A DNA stretch of 64,000 nt from Clostridium sporogenes. Lineage in GTDB: Bacteria; Bacillota; Clostridia; Clostridiales; Clostridiaceae. The notes under the pieces are model-generated. The model did no database searches, was not told the origin of the DNA, and saw only the letters and a program-made list of their open reading frames with translations. Positions 52,385 to 61,317 of this stretch are shown here, piece by piece. Both the position numbers and the translations under genes were made by a program. The stretch is from contig NZ_CP011663.1 of assembly GCF_001020205.1 (NCBI RefSeq), positions 1,054,001-1,118,000 on the forward strand, written 5' to 3'. Numbering within the stretch: position 1 is the first letter of the stretch; the number at the start of each line of letters is the position of its first letter.

Positions 52385-53049
52385 TATTTATTACTATAGA
52401 TATAATTAGCCTTTATATTTTTTATATTGATAGTTTTTTATTAGCTTTCTAATGAAATCCCAATTTATATTTTATTAAAATGGAAAAGAAAGCAATTTAC
52501 AATTGTTTTGTTCCTTATTCTTTTCTACTTATTTTGTAGTATAATTGTTTTTAAAAAAAATTCATTATATTTACTAGAGTTGAAAAGAGTAATGTTCAGA
52601 TAACTTAACATATCCAATATAAATTAAAGGAGGTTTTATTATAAGATTTAAGGCCCTAGAAAATGGAATACTTAATTTATATATAATATAATTTTTATTG
52701 ATTTAACTGCTGCATTAATATAAATTAAGGATTATTATGAAATTTAGAATTTTAGAAAAAGGAGAACTTAACTTTACAAAACCCAATTTTTGATATTTGG
52801 CCAATTGTTTAGTAGGTTCTTTGTTGCATGTTTAATCATTGATTTCAATCTAAGAAAATAAGAGTTGATAAAAAGCACAAATATAAAGATAAATCTCAAT
52901 TAGTATATTCTTAGGGGGTTTATTCAAATTTAATTTACAAATTATTGATAAATAGCTATTGGAATTATTATTCCTATAGCTTTTTTGTATTATATAGAAA
53001 AAAGTCAGGGTGTAATTTAATTGTAAAATGAATTGATTCTTGAAAATTG
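52385..53049. other. 665-base region with small gene fragments
   Basis: Two short similar starts occur, each with a purine-rich site: one after AAAGGAGG at 52628 (RFKALENGILN) and one at 52738 (MKFRILEKGELNFTKPNF then stop). They look like duplicated, decayed N-termini of one small gene. A shifted frame near 52795 reads IFGQLFSRFFVACLIIDF. I cannot identify the parent gene. Confidence 0.35.
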
Positions 53050-53093
53050 TTGACATGGAAACAAAAATATATTAATATTGTATCCAAGGAAAC
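53050..53093 (+). promoter_or_regulatory. Promoter and MarR-type operator of the first MarR-cyclase module
   Basis: TTGACA (53050-53055), 17-base spacer, TAATAT (53073-53078). A palindrome GTATCCAAGGAAAC (53080-53093) covers the likely start site and a half site TGGAAAC lies in the spacer (53056-53062). The same GTTTCC-NN-GGAAAC operator occurs at 57028-57081. Confidence 0.75.
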
Positions 53094-53140
53094 AAAAATG
53101 ATATTATTGTTTTATTGAAAATAACAGGTAGGTGTTTGAA

Positions 53141-53602
53141 GTGGATAATATTAATAGTATTATGGAGAGCTTTAAAGAAATATATGAAAAAGAAGAAATC
53201 TTAGGAAAGATAGCATTTAGAGGGGAATATGAAAAGTATGGTGTTTCAGAAATACATTGTATAGATTTTATAGGCAAAATAAAAAATCCCAATGTTACCA
53301 AAATATCTGAGAACATGAATATGACTAGAGGTGCCATAAGTAAAATTTGCAAAAAACTTTTAAATCGTAAACTTATAGATAAATATAAGAAACCTGAGAA
53401 TGATAAGGAAATATATTTTAAATTAACAAAATCAGGTGAAGAATTATATAAACTTCATCAAATAAAACATAGGGAGTGGGAAGAAAGAAATAATAATTTT
53501 TTTAAAAATGTAGATAAAGAAGAAGAAGAAATTGTAGATAGTTTTTTAAAAAAATTTAATAGCTATTTAGATAAAATAATAGAATCAAAAGGAGATATAT
53601 AA
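53141..53602 (+). CDS. MarR-family transcriptional regulator (module 1)
   Basis: This regulator of about 153 residues has the MarR winged helix: VSEIHCIDFIGKIKNPNVTK, then ISENMNMTRGAISKICKKLL (recognition region, about residues 63-82) and the wing PENDKEIYFKLTKSGEELYKLH. Starts at GTG 53141 or 53132 are possible; 53141 has GGTAGGTG at better spacing. It is followed by the cyclase gene 1 base downstream. A paralogue with the same 'HCIDFIG / HVIECIG ... LxMTxGxISKI' pattern is at 57161. The operator overlapping its promoter suggests autorepression. Confidence 0.9.
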   Translation: MDNINSIMESFKEIYEKEEILGKIAFRGEYEKYGVSEIHCIDFIGKIKNPNVTKISENMNMTRGAISKICKKLLNRKLIDKYKKPENDKEIYFKLTKSGEELYKLHQIKHREWEERNNNFFKNVDKEEEEIVDSFLKKFNSYLDKIIESKGDI

Positions 53603-53603
53603 T

Positions 53604-54149
53604 ATGAATTTACATTTAAAGGAATTCAATATTCCAGAGAAAATATTAAAATGGGGAGATACTCAACCAGCGCATCAAAGACAACATATAGGAACCCATA
53701 TAGATTGCTATAATCTATCAAAAATAGAGTTACCATCAAAAATGGATGTTAAGGTAATCGATGTAAGGAATTTAGATATTATAGATATTGATATATTAGA
53801 TAATATATTGATTAAAGAGAATTCTTTTGTAATATTTAGAACGGGATATCTAGAAAACTATGGGTACGGAAGTGAAGAGTATTTTAATTCTAAATCAAGT
53901 CCATACTTAACTAACGATCTTGTAGATAAATTATTAGATCTTAATGTAAAATTAATAGGAATTGATTTAAGTGGAATACAGCATGGAAAACATCACGTAG
54001 CCATAGATAAATATATTGAAAATAAAGGAGCTTATGTGGTAGAAAATATATGTAATTTAGATAAAGTTGATTCAGAATTTAAGGCAGATTTAAAGTGGTT
54101 TCAACTAGAAGGCGCTACAGCCATAAAAGTTCAAATTGAAACTTTATAA
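53604..54149 (+). CDS. Cyclase-family metal-dependent hydrolase (module 1)
   Basis: This 181-residue protein matches the cyclase/kynurenine-formamidase family (PF04199). The zinc motif is HIGTHIDCYN (about residues 28-37, usual HxGTHxDxxxH), then VIDVRN and FRTGYLENYG, VKLIGIDLSGIQ and the late His pair GKHHVAIDKYI with EN. The usual His after the motif is not obvious. Its substrate is unknown; family members open lactam/amide rings or act in polyketide cyclisation. It is probably translated together with the MarR gene upstream (AAAGGAGA before the ATG). Confidence 0.88.
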   Translation: MNLHLKEFNIPEKILKWGDTQPAHQRQHIGTHIDCYNLSKIELPSKMDVKVIDVRNLDIIDIDILDNILIKENSFVIFRTGYLENYGYGSEEYFNSKSSPYLTNDLVDKLLDLNVKLIGIDLSGIQHGKHHVAIDKYIENKGAYVVENICNLDKVDSEFKADLKWFQLEGATAIKVQIETL

Positions 54150-54159
54150 ATAATATTAA

Positions 54160-54196
54160 AAACCGCTAATTAACCCTTAACAGTTAATTAGCGGTT
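54160..54196. terminator. Bidirectional terminator
   Basis: AAACCGCTAATTAAC / GTTAATTAGCGGTT around a 7-base loop, with A residues on the left and T residues on the right, serves both the cyclase gene and the convergent aminotransferase gene. Confidence 0.85.
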
Positions 54197-54223
54197 GTCC
54201 TATTTTTATATAATTTTTATTTA

Positions 54224-55408
54224 TTATTTATACTCTTTTGCAAGTTTTTCAAAAGCTGGCATAGAGTTCTCTATTTGTTCAGTTGTAACACAATAAGAGA
54301 TTCTTACATAGCCTGGAGCTCCAAAATCATCAGCAGGAACTATTAATAATTCGTGTTTTTTAGCTTTTTCATAGAAAGCATAAGCATCTGGTTCCATTGA
54401 TTTAACAAATAAATAAAATGCACCGTCTGGTTTTACACATGTATAACCTAATTTAGTTAGTCCATTATATAATATATCTCTATTTTTCTTATAAACTGAG
54501 ATATCTGCAGTTTGGCCAATACATTTTGCAATTACTCTTTGGAATAAACTTGGAGCACATACATATCCTAATGATCTACCTGCTCCACATACTGCAGCAT
54601 ATACGTCTTGCCAGTTTTCCATTTCATTAGATACAACTATATATCCTATTCTTTCTCCTGGTAATGAAAGAGATTTACTAAATGAATAGCAAACGAATGT
54701 ATTAGCGTAGTATTTTGTTAAATAAGGAACTTCGATATCATCATAAACTAATTCTCTATAAGGTTCATCTGCAATTAAATATATTGGATGACCATATTCA
54801 TTTGATTTTTCTTCAAGTACCTTACAAAGTGATTTAATACTTTCCTCAGATATAATAACTCCAGAAGGATTATTAGGAGAATTAATAAGAACAGCTTTAG
54901 TTTTAGGTGTTATTGCTTCAATTAAATTATTTATATCAATTTGAAAATCATCTTCATTGGATTTAACTACAACAGGTGTTCCACCAGCATTTTGAATAAA
55001 TACACGGTATTCAGGAAAAAATGGAGTGAAAACAATAAATTCATCTCCTGGAACAGCTAATGCCTTTAAAGATATACTAAGTGAAGCTGCTGCTCCAACT
55101 GTCATATATATGTTATCAGGGCTCAAGTTTGTAGAATATTTATTATTAATAGAATCTGAAATTGTTTTTCTAACATTAAGATCTCCTTGCGCTGATGTGT
55201 AGCTGTGCAAACGTATAGAATCTTCTTTTTCTAATAACTCTTTAATAGCTTCATTTACACAATCTGGTGCTGGAATACTAGGATTTCCTAAGCTAAAATC
55301 GTATACATTTTCTGCGCCTATTTCTTTTTTTCTAGTTGCTCCGTATTCAAAGATATCACGTATTATAGAGCGTTTTTTTCCAAGATTAAGCATTTCATTT
55401 GAAATCAT
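54224..55408 (-). CDS. PLP-dependent aminotransferase, class I/II
   Basis: This 394-residue aminotransferase has the family blocks SLGNPSIPAPD (about residues 39-49), NSPNNPSGV (about 175-183), ADEPYREL (about 213) and the PLP-Lys in CYSFSKSLSLPGERIG (about 241-256, Lys at 245), and the substrate Arg in YVRISYC (about 372). It is of the aspartate/alanine-type fold I group. AGGGGGAAA precedes the start. Substrate specificity cannot be read. It is monocistronic and ends at the terminator shared with the cyclase gene. Confidence 0.94.
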   Translation of the reverse strand: MISNEMLNLGKKRSIIRDIFEYGATRKKEIGAENVYDFSLGNPSIPAPDCVNEAIKELLEKEDSIRLHSYTSAQGDLNVRKTISDSINNKYSTNLSPDNIYMTVGAAASLSISLKALAVPGDEFIVFTPFFPEYRVFIQNAGGTPVVVKSNEDDFQIDINNLIEAITPKTKAVLINSPNNPSGVIISEESIKSLCKVLEEKSNEYGHPIYLIADEPYRELVYDDIEVPYLTKYYANTFVCYSFSKSLSLPGERIGYIVVSNEMENWQDVYAAVCGAGRSLGYVCAPSLFQRVIAKCIGQTADISVYKKNRDILYNGLTKLGYTCVKPDGAFYLFVKSMEPDAYAFYEKAKKHELLIVPADDFGAPGYVRISYCVTTEQIENSMPAFEKLAKEYK

Positions 55409-55598
55409 TTTAATTTCCCCCTAAAAACAATATAGTTTGAACTTATTATCTTTAACATCTTTTATAAGATATTAGTTCCTTAAACTTTTAAATATTTTCA
55501 TCATCTATTTATTTTGATTTATAATAACTTCCTCTGGCATAGAATTTTTGAATTTTCTGACATTTAATAAAATATCCATACCTTTTCATATTTAGAAA

Positions 55599-55650
55599 AG
55601 CTCCGTCTATTTTAAATATAATTTTTTACATTTAAAATAGACTTTGCTTT
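55599..55650. repeat. Hairpin related to repeat family D ends
   Basis: GTCTATTTTAAATATAA...TTACATTTAAAATAGAC is a near-perfect stem of about 17 bases. It resembles joined ends of family D (AATAGA...TCTATT). It lies upstream of the minus-strand aminotransferase gene. Confidence 0.45.
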
Positions 55651-55873
55651 CATGTGTAGATATATATTGAGAAAGAGATAGATGATTTTTATACAAATTC
55701 TACATTTCTACATGTTTGTTATTATTATAACATATAAAATCGATTTTGACTAACTTTTTATTAGTTTTATGTTGAAATTTAAGATTATATATATAAATAT
55801 AATGCTAATAATTTAGTTGTAGATAAAAAAAGCTTTTTCTTTAGTAAATTCTAATGATTAGAAAACAAATTAA

Positions 55874-56001
55874 ATGAGAGATTTTTTACAATTAAAGAAA
55901 TATTAAAATTATTTAATATTAATATATGCGTACTAATATTAAATAATGAAAGTGGCTTATTTAAGCCGATTTTTCTGGGTAGGCATAATAGTTGTGAATA
56001 G
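55874..56001 (+). pseudogene. Decayed N-terminus of a MerR-family regulator
   Basis: After a one-base deletion near codon 3, the frame reads FFTIKEILKLFNINI, then a degraded block, then GLFKPIFLGRHNS and a stop. The intact relative at 57987 has LFTIGEISKLFNVNI, YYDEIDLFKPIFIDRTNS. The helix-turn-helix start is therefore duplicated 2.1 kb away, and the remainder is gone. The region 55651-55873 is AT-rich with no further feature. Confidence 0.75.
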
Positions 56002-56244
56002 AAGTTAATAGAGAAATTTTAGAAATTAAATATAATAAATTATTCACCCATTTTTTAATTTAATTAAAAAATGGGTGATTGCAATTAAAAAAATAAATAT
56101 TCATAATATTATTGAATTATTATTTTATTTTTGTTAAAAGATTATTACAATAAACTATAAAATTATGTTTTCAACAGGGAAATTAATAAATTTATTCCAT
56201 ATAAGTAAACATTCGAGAAGACACATAATGTATCTTTTATATTC

Positions 56245-56290
56245 ATATTGGTTAGGTAGCAAGCTACTAAGCTTGCTACCTAACCAATAT
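56245..56290. terminator. Perfect 20-base palindromic hairpin
   Basis: ATATTGGTTAGGTAGCAAGC and GCTTGCTACCTAACCAATAT form a perfect 20-base stem around TACTAA. It has no T-run and abuts an AspRS fossil, so it could be a terminator or the end of a lost mobile element. Confidence 0.65.
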
Positions 56291-56380
56291 TTATTCTCCA
56301 ACTTTTCTAATTCTAGAAGCTTTGATGTTATTCTTTTTAATCCAAGGGCAAAGTTACCATGGTTAAGAAAGAATATCTAA
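56290..56380 (-). pseudogene. C-terminal fossil of an AspRS/AsnRS gene
   Basis: On the minus strand it reads NHGNFALGLKRITSKLLELE followed by KLEN. The intact AspRS at 60003-61292 has KHGGLAIGLERLTARLLGLE then NVRE at its C-terminus. About 25 residues of the last class II motif (motif 3 region) remain, with the invariant GLER changed to GLKR. The open frame on the other strand across this site (56165-56380) is a shadow. Confidence 0.65.
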
Positions 56381-56422
56381 TATTTAGTTCACACAAAATT
56401 ATTTATACAGTATTATATGTTT

Positions 56423-57001
56423 TTATAGTTCAGCTATAACTCTAGATGTAAGGCCCGTTACACCTTTTATATTAAGAGGAAAAGTGTACATGGTGAAAGA
56501 ATTATTCTTAGCTTCTGACCATAATAGATCAAGATTATTCATATTTTCAATAATAAATACATTTCTATCTGCACAATACTGATCTATGTGCCTATGCTCA
56601 GAACCTTTCTTTATTCCAGTTGTATCTATACCTATCATACTAACTTTTTTATTTATTAAATAATCAATTAATTCTTTAGAAAGCTCAGGGTAATCTTTTA
56701 AGTATTCAGATGTTCCATATCCTGTTTCTTTTAAGTATCCAGTGTAAAAAATAATAAAGTCATTTTCTTCAATTTCATTTAAGTCTATATCATTTAAAGA
56801 AATCTCATTATTTCTTATGTGGGATACATTAAATATTTTTCCTTTTCTTTTTATATAATCAAGAGGAAATTCTTTATCCATAACATCAAAATGTGTTCCT
56901 AAATGGCCTATAGAACCAAATGCTTTATCTTCATTTATTGCTTTTTTTAGAGTTGAAGAAAGTAATTCTTTTCCAATTCCTAATGTTAAATCAATTTTCA
57001 T
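56423..57001 (-). CDS. Cyclase-family metal-dependent hydrolase (module 2)
   Basis: This 192-residue paralogue of the module 1 cyclase has the metal motif HLGTHFDVMDKEF (about residues 32-44), FYTGYLKETGYG, VSMIGIDTTGIKKGSEHRHID and IENMNNLD. Like its paralogue it carries 'GTSEYL/GSEEYF' in the middle. It starts at 57001 after GGAGG; longer frames to 57025 lie over the operator region. It is divergent from the second MarR gene, and two operators lie between them. Substrate unknown. Confidence 0.88.
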   Translation of the reverse strand: MKIDLTLGIGKELLSSTLKKAINEDKAFGSIGHLGTHFDVMDKEFPLDYIKRKGKIFNVSHIRNNEISLNDIDLNEIEENDFIIFYTGYLKETGYGTSEYLKDYPELSKELIDYLINKKVSMIGIDTTGIKKGSEHRHIDQYCADRNVFIIENMNNLDLLWSEAKNNSFTMYTFPLNIKGVTGLTSRVIAEL

Positions 57002-57027
57002 TTTTAAAACCTCCATTAAATTCAATG

Positions 57028-57081
57028 TAGTTTCCTTGGAAACTATTTAATAGTATCACAAACTAGTTTCCTTGTAAACTA
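57028..57081. promoter_or_regulatory. Divergent promoter region with two MarR-type operators (module 2)
   Basis: TAGTTTCCTTGGAAACTA (57028-57045) is a palindrome with a TT centre. TAGTTTCCTTGTAAACTA (57064-57081) is a second copy with one changed base. On the minus strand -35 TTTACA and -10 TACTAT with a 17-base spacer lie in this stretch, so the operators cover the -35 and the region after the start site of the cyclase promoter. Confidence 0.8.
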
Positions 57082-57160
57082 ATTGAATATAATTGAATAA
57101 AAAATTTTTTCAATTATAATATATATGAGTAACTAAGAAACAAAAAGAGGAGAGTAATTT

Positions 57161-57685
57161 ATGATAATAGAAGAGAAAGATAATAAATTAGTAGAATTAT
57201 TTGAAAAAGTTATTTCTTTTATAAATCATTTAAGTGAAATAGAAAAAGATCAAGAGAAAAATTTAATTGAAGCAATTTTAAATATAAAGGAAGATAAAGG
57301 AGAAGGAGATAAGGAATTTAAAAAAATAGCAGATAATGATATAAAAGAGATATCCTTATCTGAGTTCCACGTTATAGAATGTATAGGTAAACATAATATG
57401 TCTAATAATATATTCATAGCAAAAGAGCTTAATATGACTAAAGGTGGTATATCAAAAATAAATTCAAAACTTCTTTCAAAGAATATTATTAAAGCAGATA
57501 AAATTGAAAATGATAAAAGAGAAATTTATTATAGTTTAACAGAAAAAGGTATGGCTTTGTTTAAACTACATGAGCATCTTCATAAAAAAGAACAAGAAAA
57601 ATTAATGAAAATTTTAGATAACTATAAACAAGAAGAAATAACTACTATTTTAAAATTTTTAGATGATTTAGAGAAAGTTATATAA
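57161..57685 (+). CDS. MarR-family transcriptional regulator (module 2)
   Basis: This 174-residue MarR protein has the winged-helix core LSEFHVIECIGKHNM, then FIAKELNMTKGGISKINSKLL (recognition region, about residues 91-111) and the wing ENDKREIYYSLTEKGMALFKLH. An N-terminal acidic extension of about 60 residues (LIEAILNIKEDKGEGDKEF) is longer than in module 1. It is divergent from the module 2 cyclase gene across two operators, and probably represses both and perhaps module 1. AGAGGAGAG precedes the ATG. Confidence 0.9.
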   Translation: MIIEEKDNKLVELFEKVISFINHLSEIEKDQEKNLIEAILNIKEDKGEGDKEFKKIADNDIKEISLSEFHVIECIGKHNMSNNIFIAKELNMTKGGISKINSKLLSKNIIKADKIENDKREIYYSLTEKGMALFKLHEHLHKKEQEKLMKILDNYKQEEITTILKFLDDLEKVI

Positions 57686-57806
57686 TCTAAATTATTCATC
57701 TAAATAAGGAATGTTTGTTGTTGATAGATTTTAAAAAGTACAATAAAAAATATAAGTAAAATGTACAAGAGTATACTTATAAATATAAAAAAGTATAAAA
57801 TCATTG

Positions 57807-57852
57807 TAAAAAACTATGAATAGCTAATTAGGTAATAAATTTCATAGTTTTT
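57807..57852 (+). terminator. Intrinsic terminator after the second MarR gene
   Basis: AAAAAACTATGAA / TTCATAGTTTTTT with a 20-base loop ending in a T-run. Confidence 0.8.
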
Positions 57853-57986
57853 TCAATTTATAAATATACTAAAGGACAAGCTATGTAAAAATATTAAATT
57901 AACTAAATGAATTTGATATAATCTAAATATGCATAAATCATCTATTAATATAAAAATTATTTTTTAATAATTAGGAGATAAATTAA

Positions 57987-58809
57987 ATGAAAGATTTATT
58001 TACAATTGGAGAAATATCAAAATTATTTAATGTTAATATAGGAACATTAAGATATTATGATGAAATTGACTTATTTAAGCCAATATTTATAGATAGAACT
58101 AATAGTTATAGATATTATTCAACAGATCAATTTGAACAATTAAACACAATAAAGTATTTAAAAGCTCTTGGAATGTCATTAAACACAATAGATTATCATT
58201 TAAAGAAACGTAGTATTGATAATATTATTGAGTTATTTGAAAAACAGAAAAAAATTACGGAAGAAAAGATAAAAAGAACTAGAACTTACAAAGCAAAAAA
58301 TTCAAAACAGAATAAATCAAATTAACTATGCAAGGCAATACCATAAGTTGGACGTGGTTCGAGAGATTGAATTTGAGGAGAGAAGTATTGTTTTATTGAA
58401 AGAAAAAATAAAATCCAATAATGATTTAGAATTATCCATTAGACATTTAGAGAATAGGACTAATAAAAATGCTTCTATTTTTAATGGGAAAGTAGGAGTA
58501 TCAATCTCTATAGATAAATTGAAGAATAGAATACTTGATGAATATGATTATATTTTTTTATTTACAGAAGGGGAAAGATATAATAAAAATCTGATAAAAG
58601 TATTACCAGAAGGTACTTACATTAGTGTCCGTTTTACTGGAACTCACGAAAATTCTCCAGTATATTATGATAAGCTTTTAAAATACATTGAAGAAAAAGG
58701 ATATACAATCATTGATGATTCAATAGAAATAACGTTAATTGATTTTGGATTAACTACTGAAAAATCAGAATTTGTAACGGAAATTCAAATATTAATAAAT
58801 AAATCTTGA
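57987..58809 (+). pseudogene. MerR/BmrR-type regulator split by a frameshift
   Basis: Two frames together make one regulator of about 273 residues. The first (57987-58325) has the MerR helix-turn-helix FTIGEISKLFNVNIGTLRYY (about residues 5-24) and DQFEQLNTIKYLKALGMSL. It then runs off frame after KIKRTRTYKAK. Shifted by one base, the expected coiled coil reads KIQNRINQINYARQYHKLD and joins the second frame (58348-58809), a GyrI/BmrR effector-binding domain with YDYIFLFTEGERY and LPEGTYISVRFTG. The shift lies near an A-run at about 58288-58296, so it could be a real mutation or a sequencing error. No adjacent efflux gene is present. Confidence 0.85.
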
Positions 58810-59023
58810 CACTCTAGTAACTAGAGACTTTATAATTTATAAAATAGATAAATTGTTAATCTATAATAACAATAGTGAAATTCATTTAATTATTATACTT
58901 AGTATTTTAGGTGTAGTTTTTAAAGGATAATTAAACTTAAAAGATAATTATACATATTGATATTATTTTGTTTTTGTTAAATGTTATTACAATGAGTTAA
59001 ATTATATTTTAAGGGGGATAATT

Positions 59024-59722
59024 ATGAAGTTTATAGTAGCAAAAGAAGTTTTTGAGAATCTGGATAATGTATGTTTGGGTATTGTGGTAGCTAAGGGGAT
59101 TAATAATAAAGAGAGTATCGAGGCTACTCAGCTTTTAAAAGATAGTATAGAATTAATTGAAACAAAATTTAAAGATAAAAATGTAAAAGAAATAGAAGAG
59201 ATGGTGTATTATAGAGAAGCATTTTTGAAATTAGGTATTAATCCTAATAAATTTAAAAGCTCCATTGAAGCAATAACTACAAGAGTAGCAAAAAAGAAAG
59301 GATTCCCTAATATAAATCCAGTTGTGGATATAGGAAATGCAGTTTCATTAAAATATCTAGTTCCCCTAGGTGCTCATGATATAGATACTGCCAAAGAAGA
59401 TATTTGTCTTAGATTTTCAAAAGAAGGGGATACATTCCTTCCTTTTGGTGAAAATGAATTGGAACTTTTAGGAGAGGATGAACTTATTTACTCTGTAGGT
59501 AACAAGGTAAAAACAAGAAGATGGATATGGAGACAAAGCGAACAAGGTAAAATTACTGAAGAGAGCAGGAATATATTTTTCCCTATAGATGGATTTAAAG
59601 ATAAAAACTATAATAATGTAATTGATGCAAGAGATGAACTAGCAGAAATATTAAAAAAGAATTTTAATTGTGAAATAAAAGTAGGATTTGTAGATATAAA
59701 TAATACTGAATTTGAATTTTAA
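59024..59722 (+). CDS. B3/B4 domain protein (PheRS beta-like)
   Basis: This 232-residue protein matches the B3/B4 domain found in phenylalanyl-tRNA synthetase beta chains and stand-alone proteins: YYREAFLKLGINPNKFKSSI (about residues 65-84), then RVAKKKGFPNINPVVDIGNA (about 91-110), VPLGAHDID and TRRWIWRQSEQGKIT. In PheRS this domain edits mischarged tRNA; the free form may act on small amino-acid-like substrates or tRNA, but that is not shown. AGGGGGATA precedes the ATG. A strong terminator follows. Confidence 0.9.
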   Translation: MKFIVAKEVFENLDNVCLGIVVAKGINNKESIEATQLLKDSIELIETKFKDKNVKEIEEMVYYREAFLKLGINPNKFKSSIEAITTRVAKKKGFPNINPVVDIGNAVSLKYLVPLGAHDIDTAKEDICLRFSKEGDTFLPFGENELELLGEDELIYSVGNKVKTRRWIWRQSEQGKITEESRNIFFPIDGFKDKNYNNVIDARDELAEILKKNFNCEIKVGFVDINNTEFEF

Positions 59723-59786
59723 ATAATAAATATAAGGGTTTAACTTTTAAGTTTACGACCGTTTCAAATTTATAGATATAAGTACA

Positions 59787-59829
59787 AGCAAAAAGAGATT
59801 AGGGGAGATAATCCTAATCTCTTTTTGCT
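59787..59829. terminator. Strong intrinsic terminator
   Basis: AGCAAAAAGAGATTAGG / CCTAATCTCTTTTTGCT is a perfect 17-base stem with a 9-base loop, flanked by A-run and T-run, serving the B3/B4 gene and possibly reverse transcripts. Confidence 0.92.
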
Positions 59830-60002
59830 ATATTGGAGATGTATTTTATTTTCTTACTAAATTTTATATGAATTTTAGAACTTTTATATTTATAATTACT
59901 TAGGGAGTAAATTATTAATGTTTCTCCCTAAGATACTTATGAATAAATAAGATATTAAAATTTATAAAGAGCTGGGAAAATAATTGTGATAATAAAGTAA
60001 CT

Positions 60003-61292
60003 TTAAGGAAGTAAACGAGTTCTATCTCTTGTAATTAATGCAGCTTCCCTAACATTTTCTAATCCTAAAAGCCTTGCTGTCAATCGCTCTAAGCCAATGG
60101 CAAGGCCACCATGCTTAGGCATGCCATACTTGAAAGCAGATAAATAACTCTCATAATCCTTAGGATTAAATCCTTTAAATTTCATATTATCTATTAACAT
60201 GTTATAGTCATGAATCCTTTGGCCCCCTGTAGTAATCTCTATACCTCTAAATAAAAGGTCAAAACTGTGAGTGCCATCTTCACCTAGAGGCATAGTATAC
60301 ATTGGTCTCTTTTTTCTAGGATAGTTAGTTAAAAATATGAAATCACTATTTAACTTTTCCTTTGCATACCTACAGATGAGTTTTTCACTTTCTGGATCTA
60401 GGTCATAAGTTAAGTTATTTTTATTATATTCCCGACTTAATATATCTAATGCTTCCTTAAATGTAATTTTAGGTATTCCGCCTTGGATCCTTGGTAATTC
60501 TGCCTCCAATAAATCAAAATATTCTCTACATTCATTATTAAGCTTTTCTAATATGAACTTTAATAGCCTTTCTTCAATTTCCATGATATCTTTCTCATCT
60601 TCTATAAATCCAATTTCTAAGTCCATACTAATATATTCATTTAGATGTCTATTAGTATTATGCTCTTCTGCCCTATAGGCATGACCTATTTCAAATACTC
60701 TTTCAAAGCCAGCTCCTACCATCATCTGTTTGTAAAATTGAGGGCTTTGAGCTAAATAAGCAGTATTTTCAAAGTATTTTACCTTAAATACTTCTGTACC
60801 ACCTTCAGCTCCTTCCCATACAATTTTTGGAGTATAAATTTCTGTAAAATCTTCTTTATTTAAAAATTCTCTAAATCCATTTACTATTGAGTTTTGCACC
60901 TTAAATATTGAATTTACCTTAGGATGTCTTAAGCTTAATATTCTATTATTAAGTATAGTATCTAAATTAATTTCTAAATTTTCTTTGTTTATCTCTATTG
61001 GCAGTTCATCTAAAGCAGCATTTATAATTTCTAAATTTTCTACTTGTATTTCAAAAGGATTTAAATCATTAGTACTTTCTTTAACAACTCCTGTTATTGA
61101 CACGATGGACTCTATCTTTACTATTGATAAATCGAATTTATCGTTGTCCACAATACATTGAATTAAGCCTGACCTATCCCTTATGATCAAAAATGTTATA
61201 TTTTTTAATTTCCTAATCTTATGAATCCACCCTTGGAGATTTACTTTTTCATTAATAGAATTTTTAAGTTCACTTATTAATTTTCTTTTCAT
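60003..61292 (-). CDS. aspS: Aspartyl-tRNA synthetase, archaeal/non-discriminating type
   Basis: This 429-residue class IIb synthetase has an N-terminal OB fold (VNLQGWIHKIRKLKNITFLI, about residues 17-36), then a compact catalytic domain with motif 2 (GHAYRAEEHNTNRHLNEYIS, about 202-221) and motif 3 (GGLAIGLERLTARLLGLENV, about 395-414). The bacterial AspRS insertion domain is absent and length matches archaeal AspRS, which in some clostridia charges both tRNA-Asp and tRNA-Asn. Its T-box leader carries a GAC-like specifier, supporting Asp. AsnRS is the main alternative. AGGAGG precedes the start. Confidence 0.87.
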   Translation of the reverse strand: MKRKLISELKNSINEKVNLQGWIHKIRKLKNITFLIIRDRSGLIQCIVDNDKFDLSIVKIESIVSITGVVKESTNDLNPFEIQVENLEIINAALDELPIEINKENLEINLDTILNNRILSLRHPKVNSIFKVQNSIVNGFREFLNKEDFTEIYTPKIVWEGAEGGTEVFKVKYFENTAYLAQSPQFYKQMMVGAGFERVFEIGHAYRAEEHNTNRHLNEYISMDLEIGFIEDEKDIMEIEERLLKFILEKLNNECREYFDLLEAELPRIQGGIPKITFKEALDILSREYNKNNLTYDLDPESEKLICRYAKEKLNSDFIFLTNYPRKKRPMYTMPLGEDGTHSFDLLFRGIEITTGGQRIHDYNMLIDNMKFKGFNPKDYESYLSAFKYGMPKHGGLAIGLERLTARLLGLENVREAALITRDRTRLLP

Positions 61293-61317
61293 ATTTATTA
61301 CCTCCTAAATAAAATAA

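Noticed and set aside
52628..52860. Two short similar peptide starts that could be small signal peptides
   Set aside because: The frames stop after about 15-18 residues and one lacks a start codon near its ribosome-binding site; they look like decayed duplicates.
56165..56380. 71-residue open frame on the plus strand
   Set aside because: It runs through a perfect palindrome and over a minus-strand AspRS fossil, and has no ribosome-binding site.
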